From: Taenia hydatigena
Taxonomy: Eukaryota > Platyhelminthes > Cestoda > Cyclophyllidea > Taeniidae
Reading direction: 5' to 3'
NCBI GenBank assembly: GCA_036345935.2
Contig: JADWOT020000003.1
Location: 22,338,509 to 22,402,508 of the forward strand
Length of the DNA: 64,000 nucleotides
The notes under the pieces were generated by a model, which saw only the letters and a program-made list of their open reading frames with translations, did no database searches and was not told the origin of the DNA. Position numbers and translations under genes: made by a program. This document shows positions 1 to 11,774 of the stretch, one piece after another. Position 1 is the stretch's first letter, and the number at the start of each line of letters is the position of its first letter.

Positions 1-2600
1 GACTGCAGTGCAAAGGTCTTTACGGCCTCACGTTCTAGCAGAGCACATGTGATGTCTGTAGGGTGGTGGAGCACATGAGGCAACTGCCAACCTCGTGTAC
101 ACGTGCCTCCTCAAATGCATGACTTCGAGACCTTGGAGGTCTAATTGCGATTCCGCATTCTGCATTGGGGCTAGTAGTGTTGACACTTGAGATATTTCAG
201 TACCGAGAGAGCAAAACCATCATCTTGACTCACGTGTCAGCATTAGCATCTCACGTGACCGTGACCACAACCTGGTGGTGACTCCGACAAGTCTTTGGTA
301 ACGTCAACTTCATGCTAGCACAAGACTAATCCAAGACCGTCCTTCCAGACTTCAGGTTGGATGACTCACGAAGTTGGTAGTCAGTGCGTATGCTGACTAC
401 TGACATCAGACAACACCACGCATTGGTCGCTCTTAACTCTGACCGTTATCGGAGTACTTTGTCCACCATTGTCTTGAGTCTCAGCGCATTCTCGAGGACT
501 GTGGTCGGAGTGGGAACACGAGCTGCATCAGCACCGGTCAGTGTAGTGCAAATCGCCGCGTCGAAGATGTGGTCGCAGTTGCGATGCCCCATTTGTCGAC
601 TGCACGTGACAACAGTCAGGAAATCGAAATCGAATGAATTTGTGCAGCTACGGGAAGCTGCACTGTGGTGTGAGCAGCTCTGCAATGCAGCACGACACAG
701 TGCCGCGATGCTGTGCATTTTACAACCGGAGGCAGCACAGCATAGATGTTGGGGAGTAGTTGAGGAGTGGAGGATGGGCGTGCGTGGTGTAGACTGAGCA
801 GAAACGAAAGACAGTAGGAGGAGCAATGCCAGTCCATCAAGCGAAATTGTGCTCGATAAAGTGGTTCGACATCTCCGCACCACCCAATGACGATTCTGTC
901 CACCAAGAACATGTTCCTCGACACGCGTACAACATGCTCACCTCCTGTCCTTCTGATGCGGTCACTAATTCTGAGATGCCGAAGCTTGTTGCACATCACC
1001 ACACACTTTGTTTAGCAGTATTTGACAAACCATAGCAAGTAAGATGTTAGTTCAAAACACACCGGAGGATAAGACCGCAAACCTTCTATTCTCTTCTACG
1101 CCACAGTGGATGAAGTGATTGGCACGATGACTGACTTCTAGCATAACTTCTGCTCCACCCTAATACCATGGTGAATTGCTGTCGTTCTCCACTTCCGCCT
1201 CTAAGATCCCTGTTATTCGTGGTGACACTTTGGTTTGCGCATAACAACCAATTCATGTGTGCAATAATCGTTTACTCATATCCACCAACAACCACCTTCC
1301 CTCTCCAACACCCATTCTCCTCCTCTCGCATTCAACATCACCGTCCTCTTTGCTTTTCCTTCTTCGATCGCATTTCCCGCCCTACCTATCTTCCTCCCCA
1401 CTCCCTTCGCCCCATTCTCATTTCGTCTGCTCTTCATATTACTGCTACTAGTACAAATCAAGAGATGACAGCAATCATTCACTGACTGCCTAAATTGCGT
1501 TGCATGTGAGACGAAGTATCCATGCATCACACCGCTAGTTCCTCTGACTACTTTTGCTTGCAAGCTCACCATACTGCGTAGTAGTGTTTCAGTTTGCAAA
1601 TCCCAACCACTTTAAGCGTGTTTATTCCCTCACTTCCTCTCAACGGTGGCCTTATTCCACTTAATGTTGGAACGTAGAAATGATGGCAATTGGAAGTGCA
1701 GAAGCACGTGTCTTGCACTTCGTTCAAACTATCCACGTATAACCTGTCATTTCCAACTATCTCGCCAGTTACGAGTTCACATGGGAATGTCATTGCGAAT
1801 GTGCATCCGCATGAGATTTGTCGTCTGCAATGGACTTCCGAGCACAGGGTATCTCGGCGTCTGCTTTGCATTGCGCTTGAAATGCACATGGTGTGGGGTA
1901 AGAGTGACCGGCAATAGGTCACTGATTGGGATCAGACAACAAGTCTGTCATGTGCATTGTTGACATGCCACCATCCTTGTGAAGTAGGTGGCACTGGTGT
2001 GATTTGGAGGAGTGGTGATGGGGAGAGGTGGGTCGGTTGAGAGAGGAGGGTAGTGCAAACGCTCGTGAAGAATGCTCGCATCGCTCGTGTCGCGCCATCC
2101 TGTAGGCTGTGGCGTGTGGAAGGAAGGAATTATGGTGTAGTGCGAGTGGGAGGTATGCGCTCTATCCAAAAAGTAGGTTACTTATTTGTGAAGAATTCTC
2201 GAACCGAAATCTCCCAGCATACGTTTGCACTGCGCGCGATTGCAATGGGTGCAATCGGTAGTGGGAAATGCAGTGCGAGACGTAACATTCACTGTTCCGT
2301 AGTGCATTGCTTCGAGGAAGTGGACAACTGGCGATTAGAATGTGCGTTTGAAGGTGTGTGAAGAGTCAGCAGGTGTGCCTCTTTGGAGGGGTTTTGCACA
2401 CCACACGATGAGGATTGGGTTGTGTAGTTGCAGAATGTCATGGGTGATTTTGTGCTTCCTTGCACGCAGTGGTTCTTTTTGTCCTACATCTCGAAGAGTG
2501 TAAAAAGTTCATTTCACGTGCAACAGAAGGAGCTTTGATGTTTGGATGAATTTTGCGGAGGTGATTGATGACAAGTTGTTGGTGCCTGAAGTGGGGAGTG
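1..2600. other. GC-rich stretch without a supported gene
   Basis: No open stretch here shows a recognisable domain. A plus-strand ORF at 384-797 and an overlapping minus-strand ORF at 446-883 are mutually antisense, and neither has family similarity that I recognise. Positions 1275-1430 are a strongly pyrimidine-biased, low-complexity tract on the plus strand. By eye the base composition is richer in G+C than the following 6 kb. It could be intron, intergenic DNA or degenerate repeat. Confidence 0.5.
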
Positions 2601-4840
2601 AATGCGACACGCTTACCTCGGAATGGACGAAATGTAGGCTCTCTGACATGAAGAACATATGCGATGGACGAAGTAGTTTTTTAGGTCAGGATAGTAATTG
2701 ACGTTAAAGTAAACTGCACAAAATATGTAAGCTACACTGTTAGTTATTTAGTTGTACATGCATTGTTGCAAATTTTTCATAGTAGTCAAAGCCTTCAAAA
2801 TGTCATGCATGCACAAAAATACAACTCATGAAATCTAACAAACATGCATACACTTACCACCTGTTTTTGTTATGCAAACGTAGTTATGCTTGCAGTCCGC
2901 ATAGGTCGGCAGACCGAATATACTGCGCACGGCTTTGTCCACCTTATAGGCGGTTGCGGTTGGATTCTGAAAACGGATTTCTAATTAACCTTCGCAGAAA
3001 GTGTCATGCACAATTAGAAAAATATGCCACCTTTACTATTACAATGCAATCTTATTGCTATCAGTCGCCTTTTAGTCTTTTTGAATACGTTTTATAGAAT
3101 TTTTTACAACCTACGGTGGCCTAAGCAGTGACGTAGTGGCTGCGGTAGGTAAATGTAAGATTGCAAATAAATAAAGGTCTGGATTTCATTGGCGAGTTGG
3201 CGATACTTGGACGTGACTGAAAGAAGCAGATCCTGTAAATGAGTGAATTAGTGGCGATTAGTAGGTGATGGACCTGTGGATTCTCCTCTGCTGTGGTATT
3301 GACATTAATCCTGTGCAATGCAATGTGGACAGTAAAGACCGAGTCAAAACCATACTGGAACAGTTCGAAAATGACTTGTTTGGAGCTATCAAATTTATTT
3401 ATGCGTTAGAAGCTGGACGGAAATGATATGGGGGCTACATTCCAAGGATAAGTTGTTTTAAGCGTTAGCTCCATGGAGGCAGTTCATAAATTTATTAATA
3501 ATTTGGCTTTTAGCGATTTGCCCCGGGAATAGGAATTGACATTTAAAACACGCAACGTAACAAATCCAAGAACAGATTAGAGTAGAATACACAAGATTTT
3601 ACTTGTGATATCTGGATCAAAGCTATTACCGCTGTCAAGAGTAAAAGCAATTCGATCCCTGTTTTTAGCCAATAGAGATTTTAAAGCCAACGCAGAAGCC
3701 TAAACATGAAGGAGGATGGAAAGGACTATAAAATAAAGGGAGGAGTGAAATCTGTAGAAGAGCAATAGTCACTTAAGATGGACGTTCATAAATATGAGCT
3801 TTCCAAGCCCCTTACCTTCGGTCACTACCCTGGAGCCATAACGCGATTTTGACGCCACATCTGTTAACAGCTAACTGGATCATCTGTTCATGATGGCTCT
3901 AAGATATCCACAGCTCATAAGCGTTTGATAATCGGATGTATCACATTTGTGGCCAGAACCTAAACCTAAATACAGCAGGTTCTCGAGCAAGAAGTGCTAT
4001 TTCGTACTTTAAAGCGCTAACTAATTGGTTTCGTAGCTGGTGAGTGGCGTGTCGTTGTACTTTACACATGAAATGATTTAACCGAGGCCAAATGCCAATT
4101 TTTAACGCCATAACAGTTTGCACAAGAAAACTGGGCATATTTCCCTTTCGTAGCATTTAGACCACCGTCATAACGACATAACAGTTGGAATGTGTAAATT
4201 CGCTCTTTTAATAGATTAGCCATGAAAATGATCAAAATCACCGAATTCGGGTAGTAGCTCTCAGATCCAAGTGACTAATTGGTCTGATTAAGTTGACAGA
4301 CAACTCCAGTAGTGCTCCACCTCTCACAAATGCGAAAAGGGGCATGAGTTTAGCCACTATTACTTAGCTTCTTTTGATTAGTAGCTCTTTTGTCTGGCTG
4401 AAAAGGGCCGGCAACATTGCCACATTATTTGTGCGACCACGTATCTTACCCTGCTTAAAAAAGCATGAGTGTTTTTCTCAAGGCAGAAAAGTGCTTAGCA
4501 TTGTGTCATGACTTATTTTAAAAATTCGTTATTGCCCCTTTAATGTATCTTGGCAACTAAAAACAGAGTCCTTTTAGGTTAATTCAGTTGCTTATGAGTT
4601 CTTCAACTAGTCAAATGATACAGAATGTTGGCGTTTTACTCAAGCCTCTATACGCTACTTAACTTTAAGTACTTTTAAGAAATGGCCAAATTTTCACTTA
4701 AGATGAATAAAATTGACTCAGCAGAAAGCTAATCTAATTTACAATCTCCCTTTGAAAAGAACGTCAGGAGTAACTGTTAGCCAGTAGCAAAGATGATCCT
4801 TTTAAGCAATTAAATTTAAGAATGCAGGCGAAGGTCTCAC
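2601..4840. other. AT-rich stretch, no gene seen
   Basis: Only short ORFs occur on either strand (for example minus 3121-3318 and 3941-4156). None has a recognisable motif or a convincing splice-site pair. It may be 3' intron or UTR of the tentative minus-strand gene that begins to its right. Confidence 0.4.
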
Positions 4841-7598
4841 CTTCGTAATGAATGGCAGAGAGATAGCCGTAGGCATTTCAATTTCATAATCTGTAATCTT
4901 CAGTACCGCCGGATCCGTCACACTCACTTCTGGTGTTATCCATGGATCACCTAAATAAGCAGACAAACAAACAATTGCCATTGGAAAGTAGCTGAATGTT
5001 AGCTATACCGAACGCGCAAAGTAATAATGTACAAAACCACCGTCAATGGTACGCCAAGTAAACGGCAATAATTGTTTCTTATAGCACTAAAAAGCCAATT
5101 TCTTTTCATGATTCTATTTTCAATGTGAACACCAAGTGGAAAGATCTGCGGCATTGGCGAGTCACTTGTAGATTCACAGTGAACTGACCATTCTTCGCTC
5201 TACCACCTTACCAAACAGTCAATCCACCTACAGGACAGTGTCTCAACCAAAATCGTTGATGACAGGCTCAAAAACGCCCTTGGAAACTGACCCCAAATTT
5301 GGGACTAACTTGAATCAAATATGCCAATGTTCCCACCCATTGTTACCGTGTTTTAAAACAGCAATACGATATACTTCCAGCACTCCAAAAAGTGAGCATT
5401 TTGTAAGGCACCAAGCTTAATTGTCCGAAACATAGGTAAGCTAGCTGCAACGAAATACTAGCAAGAAGGACTACGTCTGTTAACTACATTTAACAGTTCA
5501 TAGTGGCGCAGAGGAATACTTTATCCGTGGGAATGAACAAAGAGGAGCAGAATCTTTAAAATATTTAAACACACCATCAGTGGCATTTTTAATGAAGAGC
5601 GTTGCCTGTTGAACACCATCAGAGAAGACTATTCGGGTTATGTCGGTGCCATTGAAGGTCCCCTCCAAAGTGAACTCACTAGTGCCTAATTGAATTGAAA
5701 AGGGAGAGAACAAAAAAAGCGACATTTTCAGTCTCTTATTATCGCTCAGGTTCACCGACCAAACACACCGACCCCGTTATTTCACTTTAAACTGGCTGTC
5801 TAAGTCAAGCCAACCAAGCACCAAAATCTACTGATTTAGTGAATGCGGCTGCATTATGTCTGAAAGTCGAAGATCCCAAAATTCCACTGATCAGGTTTGT
5901 GTTTTCCGATATTTTGCTGGTGCACTTAATGCTTGATCCAGCCATTGCATATGTAAATTTTCCCCGACATTTTGTGGACACAAATGCCAGCAACAAACCA
6001 CTCGATTGATACCTACTACGCTCCTAATAAAATTACTTTTGACATTACCATAAGTGAGGCGGAGGAGACACTGTTGGTGCTATAGTAGGATTGCTCTACC
6101 CAATCAATTCCTTTTAAGATTTATTAAATATCTACGCTTTTAAAAAGTGCCTTAGAAGGTAGACATCTGAAGAGAGGGGCTGTATCTGCAAAGACCCACG
6201 ATGGAGGGCTCTTTGAGTCCACTTTGACTTCTGGCGAAAACCCCCAGTCTCAACGTGCACTGGAAGGAGTCAACGCAAATTAAAAAAGGAATCCCCAAAT
6301 TTAATATAAAATTGATGAAGTCAATGTAAAACCGCGACTATGTACACAACAAAGTGCTGTGAATTGCACCCACCTGTTTCCTTCGCGCACAGTTCGTAAG
6401 AAGCGTTACATCGCGAATGCATTTCTGGAATTGTTTGCTCAAAAAGAAAAAAAGCAAAATAAATATCCTGCTAACAATATTTTGCTCAAATTTAAAAAAC
6501 TGTATAAAAGTTCACTCATTTTGAGGAAAGCGACTTATTTGGTGTAACTAGTAAACTACTTTCCATCCGAGTGCAGTCCAATCTCCACAGGCGTTTGCGA
6601 TTGTGCTAACCTGCCTCATGCTCAAGTTGATGCACACCTGGAAAATTTTCTAAGTGCAGAAAGCAAATGATAAATTTGCCTTATCTGCCTAAAGCAATAC
6701 CGGAGGACGTTCGCCTCGAGTGCAGTTTACCAGCCTGATACACTTAGAAGGCCTATTCAACCACAATTCGATCCCTCATTCGAGTCGTTGCATGGGCAAA
6801 TCAAAGGTGATAAAATAATGCAGTTTCCTACAGGACCACGCAGAAACAGAGTATACAGATACAACCTCCTTCAATCTCTAATGTAAGTGTTGCCCTTCTC
6901 AACTTTAGTCACTCCTCACTTCGATAGCAAAACCCAGAGGGCAGGTGATGTTGACAAAGTCACCGGTCTCCATTTTGAAGGTGCAAATTGTCTTGCGTAA
7001 ATTCCGACTGTCACAGAAGGTGCTTCTGTACATGCTGTAAAAGTTCGAAGCCGGATTTAAGTTTGTGTGGATGCGGTGATTAAAGTGAGGATTTTTTTAT
7101 TAATGCCATTTGCCGAAAACGACAAATGTTAACCTGTATACTCAATTAGATAAGTCATAATTTAGGGCAATAACGGCTAGATTATCTCGCGTTTTAATTA
7201 GCCATTGCATTATTAGAGGAAATTAAGCCAACATATACACTAAAACTCAATCTCAGGTCTGCTAATTTAAGGACAGAGTCGTAATTTCATCTACAAAAGA
7301 CCCGTTTTAGCATATTCATGTTCTGCTTGTTTATAGCTACTTCAATAAAACCCTTAATTTACTTACATCACTTTCGCTTCGAGGGATTGGCAAACCAGAC
7401 AAATTTCTAAAGTTTAATGGAGACAAAAGTGGTCAATTAAAAGTATACTTACAAGAAAGCCAGTCAGATTTGGACAATTATAAGATCAAGAGGAGGTAAA
7501 AATGGGGAATATTGACTCACCTAAAAGCAGTGCGATTGTCGGGTAAAGCATTGTGAGGCGAATAAGAATCCTTACAAGTTGGAACAACTCTTCATTAC
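4841..7598 (-). CDS. tentative extracellular or membrane protein, three phase-compatible exons
   Basis: I do not recognise this protein. Three minus-strand exons are suggested by splice sites and phase. The exon at 7521-7598 (acceptor gtcag, donor gtgagt, phase 1-1) contains a hydrophobic run MLYPTIALLL. The exon at 5575-5685 (acceptor ttag, donor gtgtgt, phase 1-1, 37 codons) reads SEFTLEGTFNGTD and later ends IKNATDG, with potential N-glycosylation sites. The exon at 4841-4950 (acceptor ttag, donor gtgaga, phase 1 to 0) starts GDPWITPEVSV. Phase-1 symmetric exons and beta-strand-like sequence suit extracellular modules such as Ig-like domains, but no invariant domain signature is visible. 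The ATG at 7549-7551 could instead be the start codon of a short signal peptide, with that exon then only 31 nt. Both ends are unknown. The linking of exons is inferred from phase alone. Confidence 0.33.
6920..7034 (-). CDS. candidate cysteine-containing exon
   Basis: This minus-strand open segment has an acceptor of the form cttttacag and a donor gtgagg. It reads STFCDSRNLRKTIC and then GDFVNITCPLGFAIE. The spacing of the three cysteines and the VNITCPLG stretch resemble an Ig-like or sushi-type extracellular strand. It needs a phase-2 upstream exon and ends in phase 0, so it does not join directly to the phase-1 exons on either side. It may be an alternative exon, part of another transcript, or chance. 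Confidence 0.25.
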
Positions 7599-8743
7599 CT
7601 GACTAGGCGATTGTCAGGTTTTACGTTCATGAAGGTCGAGGCGTCAATTTGCATTCTCATTGGTTCATTCATTAAGGTGGTAGGCGCATTGGCCCAACAG
7701 CCAGTGTAGATGCGCAGAAGTGGAAGCATGCACAGATTCCCCTTCGGTTCGTGTTAATCAACATCTCTAATGATATGACTGACTAACCGAATACTGGAAA
7801 GCATTTCCGTTTGATACTACCACCAGTGTCTGCGATTTCATGGTAGTAATGTTTACTCTATGGCGCCAGGGTTTCCTTAGCGATTTATTTTGTACAAAAT
7901 TAATAGATTTTTAACAGAAATGCCAAGAAATGAAATTTGGGGTAGCCAGTGAGTGACCGCACCCTGTTTCTGCCGAATTCGGACCACATTTGGCTGAATA
8001 TGTAAGCATAGTAAGCATCGCTTATTATCAATCTCATATTTCCCCATTTTTGACAGCCATCTTCATTGTTCTCCATGGTCTCCATTCTGCAGCAGCGTTG
8101 CAACATTTCACAGCCTTTGCATCGCTCAAAACAGATTAATGTCCCAAGTCCAGAGCACTTCATATATCAATAAGTGTCTGTAGGACCACTTTCAAACTAA
8201 TTAAATACAGAAACTAATTTCCGAAAGATGCTCTAATTTGTGCTTATTAAAACGTAACTTATAGGTGAGGAGTGGTCTGAACGTGCAAAACTTGGGCTGC
8301 ATCGGACCGCCATTGGCTCTTGAAGAGGATGCATTCCATGAACACAATGTTTGTACCTCTTTTGTAATCGGTACTCAATAAAACAATGTTTACATCCAAC
8401 TCCTCTACCCGTTCTGAGGTATAAAGGCGAAGGAAGAAAAGATGAAAGCTAAACCTAATGCACCACTACTTCAGGATCTATTCAGCCAGGCCTACCTGGT
8501 AGTTATTAGTAATAATAGCAATTTTTCAAAGTTCTGGATAGCTACCTGATTCAGAGAGTGAGAAAAAAAGGGACAATATGCATCCACGCACAGAATTCAG
8601 CTCATTTTGGTCCAGTTTTGCAACAGTCATTAATAGTCCTGTAGTTATCTAAGGGTCAACCTGGCATCCGTATTCATTTGGCTGCGGGGCTCTAGAGATT
8701 TAACTGGCTAACATTAACACTAAAATGATAATTCGGACCCTAC

Positions 8744-8801
8744 CTTTGATGGTGACGTAGCCGTTTGACAGAGTAAAGGACTGGTCATGTGATGCACAAA
8801 A
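8744..8801 (-). CDS. candidate short exon
   Basis: A 58-nt minus-strand segment is bounded by acceptor cctcacag and donor gtaggg. It is open as FCASHDQSFTLSNGYVTIKG (phase 0 to 1). The protein is not recognised. It may be an upstream exon of the tentative extracellular protein gene to the left. Confidence 0.22.
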
Positions 8802-8999
8802 CTGTGAGGTTAAAGTGTGAATTCCATACACAAATACACACACCGCGCAACACTTAATTTTTGACGTAAAACCACTCCAATAAACCGGGAACACGTGAGA
8901 AAAATGCTTACTGCATACTTAAAGTAGAGTATATTCTAAACATAAAAACCAAGGTGACTGTGAAGCGGGTATGGGTCGAGAATTTCAATACTCCACTAC

Positions 9000-9032
9000 C
9001 TGTTTCCTTGAGACAGTCATACCTCACATTAC
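9000..9032 (-). CDS. candidate 33-nt micro-exon
   Basis: A 33-nt minus-strand segment lies between acceptor attgtag and donor gtagtg. It is open in phase 1-1 as NVRYDCLKET with flanking split glycine codons. It has the same phase class as the exons at 7521-7598 and 5575-5685, which is the only reason to link it to them. Confidence 0.18.
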
Positions 9033-9111
9033 CTACAATGTGGTAGTATGTTGAGCAGTTTTTCTCTAAAGGGCTACAAAGTTTCATCCGTCGTTTCATT
9101 TTATCTTGCAC

Positions 9112-11701
9112 TATCGCGCTCCATATTCCGAAAGTCTGGTTATTATAAGTGATGAAATGAAGGAGTGTTCGAGTCCTACTTGGGAGTTAGCTCCCATAGC
9201 ATCCATTTTACTTCATCACAACTAACAGTTACTGCCATTCATAGTGACTATAATATGGCAGTGCTAAAGACCATTCTTCTCCTATCCCAACCAATCCTTC
9301 CTCTAATGCGACTGCCAAATTTCATGTGTAGAAATTGTTCATTGCTTGCTATCCCATCCCATTTGTTAAGTTCCTGTTTGGTATAGACGGCGAAAAGGAA
9401 TGCAAAAATTCCCAGTCTATTGTTGGTTTTCATGTCATTTCCTGCTATCATGTTCACTATGCATTGAATGTCAGGTCATTTGCAAGGAAAATGACCTGCA
9501 AATGAGTGCAACTGCCTTTTGTTCAAATGCTGCATCCACAAAAAACCAATTTATTAAAGTGCTTATCACTACTTGGACACCAAAAAGGTGTTTAGTTTTT
9601 GGTAACTTTACTTGGCCGCGAAAAGTCCAAATTTCCATCCACATTAATACAAGTTCGAAAGCATCCTTCAAGCTGTAGCATTAAAAATATGCAATTTCAC
9701 ACATATTTTGCTTAGCTACGGAATGTGGAAAATATCATTCAAGGCCTTAATTATCTCTTACGTCTGCCTATGATGTGCGGAAAAGGGTTAGCCTAAACCG
9801 ATGCGATAGTAGCATCACCAGCGCCTTTGTCGACTCTCGGATGACTTCACAAACATCTGATCTAGATAACTAGTGATGTGGTTGCAGGAATAAAAATGCT
9901 TTGCAATTATCAAGGAGAAAATGAGCCGTAATTCAGTGTCATTTAGAATCTCACGCCATACTCGATGAAAACTCAAGCTACACCCATCAAGTGAACCAAT
10001 TCATTTCGAGTTTCTGAGCTACCCATTCTGCTCCGGCTCCCATGACACTAAATAACTACTACAACCACTGCTACCCAGTACTAAATAGCAAGCCTGTCCT
10101 TTTACAGCTAGATGAGGAGCAGTCGAAGATTAGTTCCAATGCTACGTAGGCTAGTTAATTCCAGTCCAGTGCAATGCAGTCAAATCCTCAATTCCTGTGG
10201 CCATTGCATACCTTGACAACATGTTGCTGCTACGATGCTCGTGAGCACATAGTCCTCTTAGGCATTAGCATCAAACTGTCTTCCCCTCTGCTGCGGTTTA
10301 ACGTTAGCTCCAGAGAAAACGCAACTCGACGCATTGGTGGCAGTGGCAAGTGATCGGGCAATCCAAGAGAGAAAATATTTTCATATCCTTAACAAGCCTA
10401 TAAAACCTTAATGTGGCAGAAGATGGAAATCTACTGCGGATGGCATAGACAAGAAGGATTCGTCAAGCAAGAGTTAGCAAAGACCAATCAGCTCCAAACA
10501 CTCCATCTTATTTGGTCTTCGTCCGTGGCTACTCTACTTGAATCGATGCGAAGCCTTATAATCACTTGCACCATTTTCACACTCGTTGTAGCTTTGCAAA
10601 CGACACAAATGTACTGAATATATATTTGCGAAATCAGTATATTAGCCATTTTGTCCCTCTATTCATTCATTCATTCATTCATACGGTCATCAAACCGTGT
10701 TCGCATTACTGGCTTGCCAAATGATGACACCTTCTGGTGAGTTATTGTACACTTCATTGGCCCCCCTCAGAACGGTCTTCATTTAAGACTGGGTTGAACA
10801 GGGGGCTGTTAAGTAAGGGTTAAATTCATCCAACCCTTGACAATCTAAACAGCACTACGTAAACGATTACAAATAGCTATAACACTTTGTGACGCTTATG
10901 TGGCCTTCACCTCCAAACCGTCATCATGCCTATTCCTTCCCGCTGTTATACCCTCGACTTAACATTCCGTTGAGCTGCACTGACATATCAAAGGGACTTG
11001 TACCTGCCAATTTTCGTCGTGCAAAATACGTGAAGAAACTTTACAACAATATGTTTTGTCGCCTGTATCCACCAAAATGCTACTGGCTAGCAAGCTGAAA
11101 CAATCTATATCCTAATGTTTTAAGCAAGTACTGCTCAGTTTGTGTGACAGGAATTGTTCAGAAGTAATTCACAACAGTGGCCCTTAGTATACATAATTTC
11201 AATGTAAATGGTGATTAAGAAATTCAATTTGAGTAGTCAATTTAGGCTTAAGTAACTTGAGGTCAGAAAGATGAATTTTAATTCACCGGTGGCTCATTTT
11301 TGAAAGACGAAAACAAGGCATCGAATGTTGAGAGAACACTCTACTGACAGACAGACGTTATTGTACCCACCGAAACTGTCAACCATCAATACCATGTCCT
11401 GTTTTTTTAGATTATTCTAAGTAACACGTCGGCTGTGTGCGAGTTTCGGAAGAGAAGAGCTTCAAATTAAAGCAATTTTAGATAAGTTTGCTATCAATTG
11501 CAATTTCTAATTGTGTACCTGCATTTGTGTTTCTTTATTTATTGAAAGTAAAAATTGCGCCAACATGCATAAGAGCAAAATCCAAACTAGTACAAACCAA
11601 AACTTTTCTCTTAAATGAAGGAAGAAATGCTTTCGCAGAATATTAGAATTGTGCCTTCCGAACTCAAGTTTATACGAGCTTAAGATAATTAAAAAAGACA
11701 T
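9112..11701. other. region without recognised gene
   Basis: Short ORFs on both strands (such as plus 9165-9386 and 9400-9678, minus 9471-9671) overlap one another and show no domain. A short ATTC tetranucleotide run lies near 10660-10682. This is the 3' flank of kinase copy A. Confidence 0.4.
10660..10682. repeat. (ATTC)n microsatellite
   Basis: About five tandem copies of the tetranucleotide ATTC are directly visible in otherwise unremarkable sequence. Confidence 0.85.
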
Positions 11702-11707
11702 TTTATT
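11702..11707 (-). promoter_or_regulatory. polyadenylation signal of kinase copy A
   Basis: The minus strand reads AATAAA about 70 nt downstream of the TAA stop (11775-11777) of kinase copy A, a suitable place for its poly(A) signal. Copies B and C carry AATAAA in the aligned but diverged flank at 24762-24767 and 37770-37775. Confidence 0.5.
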
Positions 11708-11774
11708 TTACCAGCAAAATATCTTTCGGTTCAGTCTATCACGGTGTACGAGAGTATGTAACGATAACGCGTTA

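Noticed and set aside
384..883. Overlapping ORFs of 137 (plus) and 145 (minus) codons
   Set aside because: They are antisense to each other, have no recognisable domain, and the window is rich enough in G+C here to give long chance ORFs.
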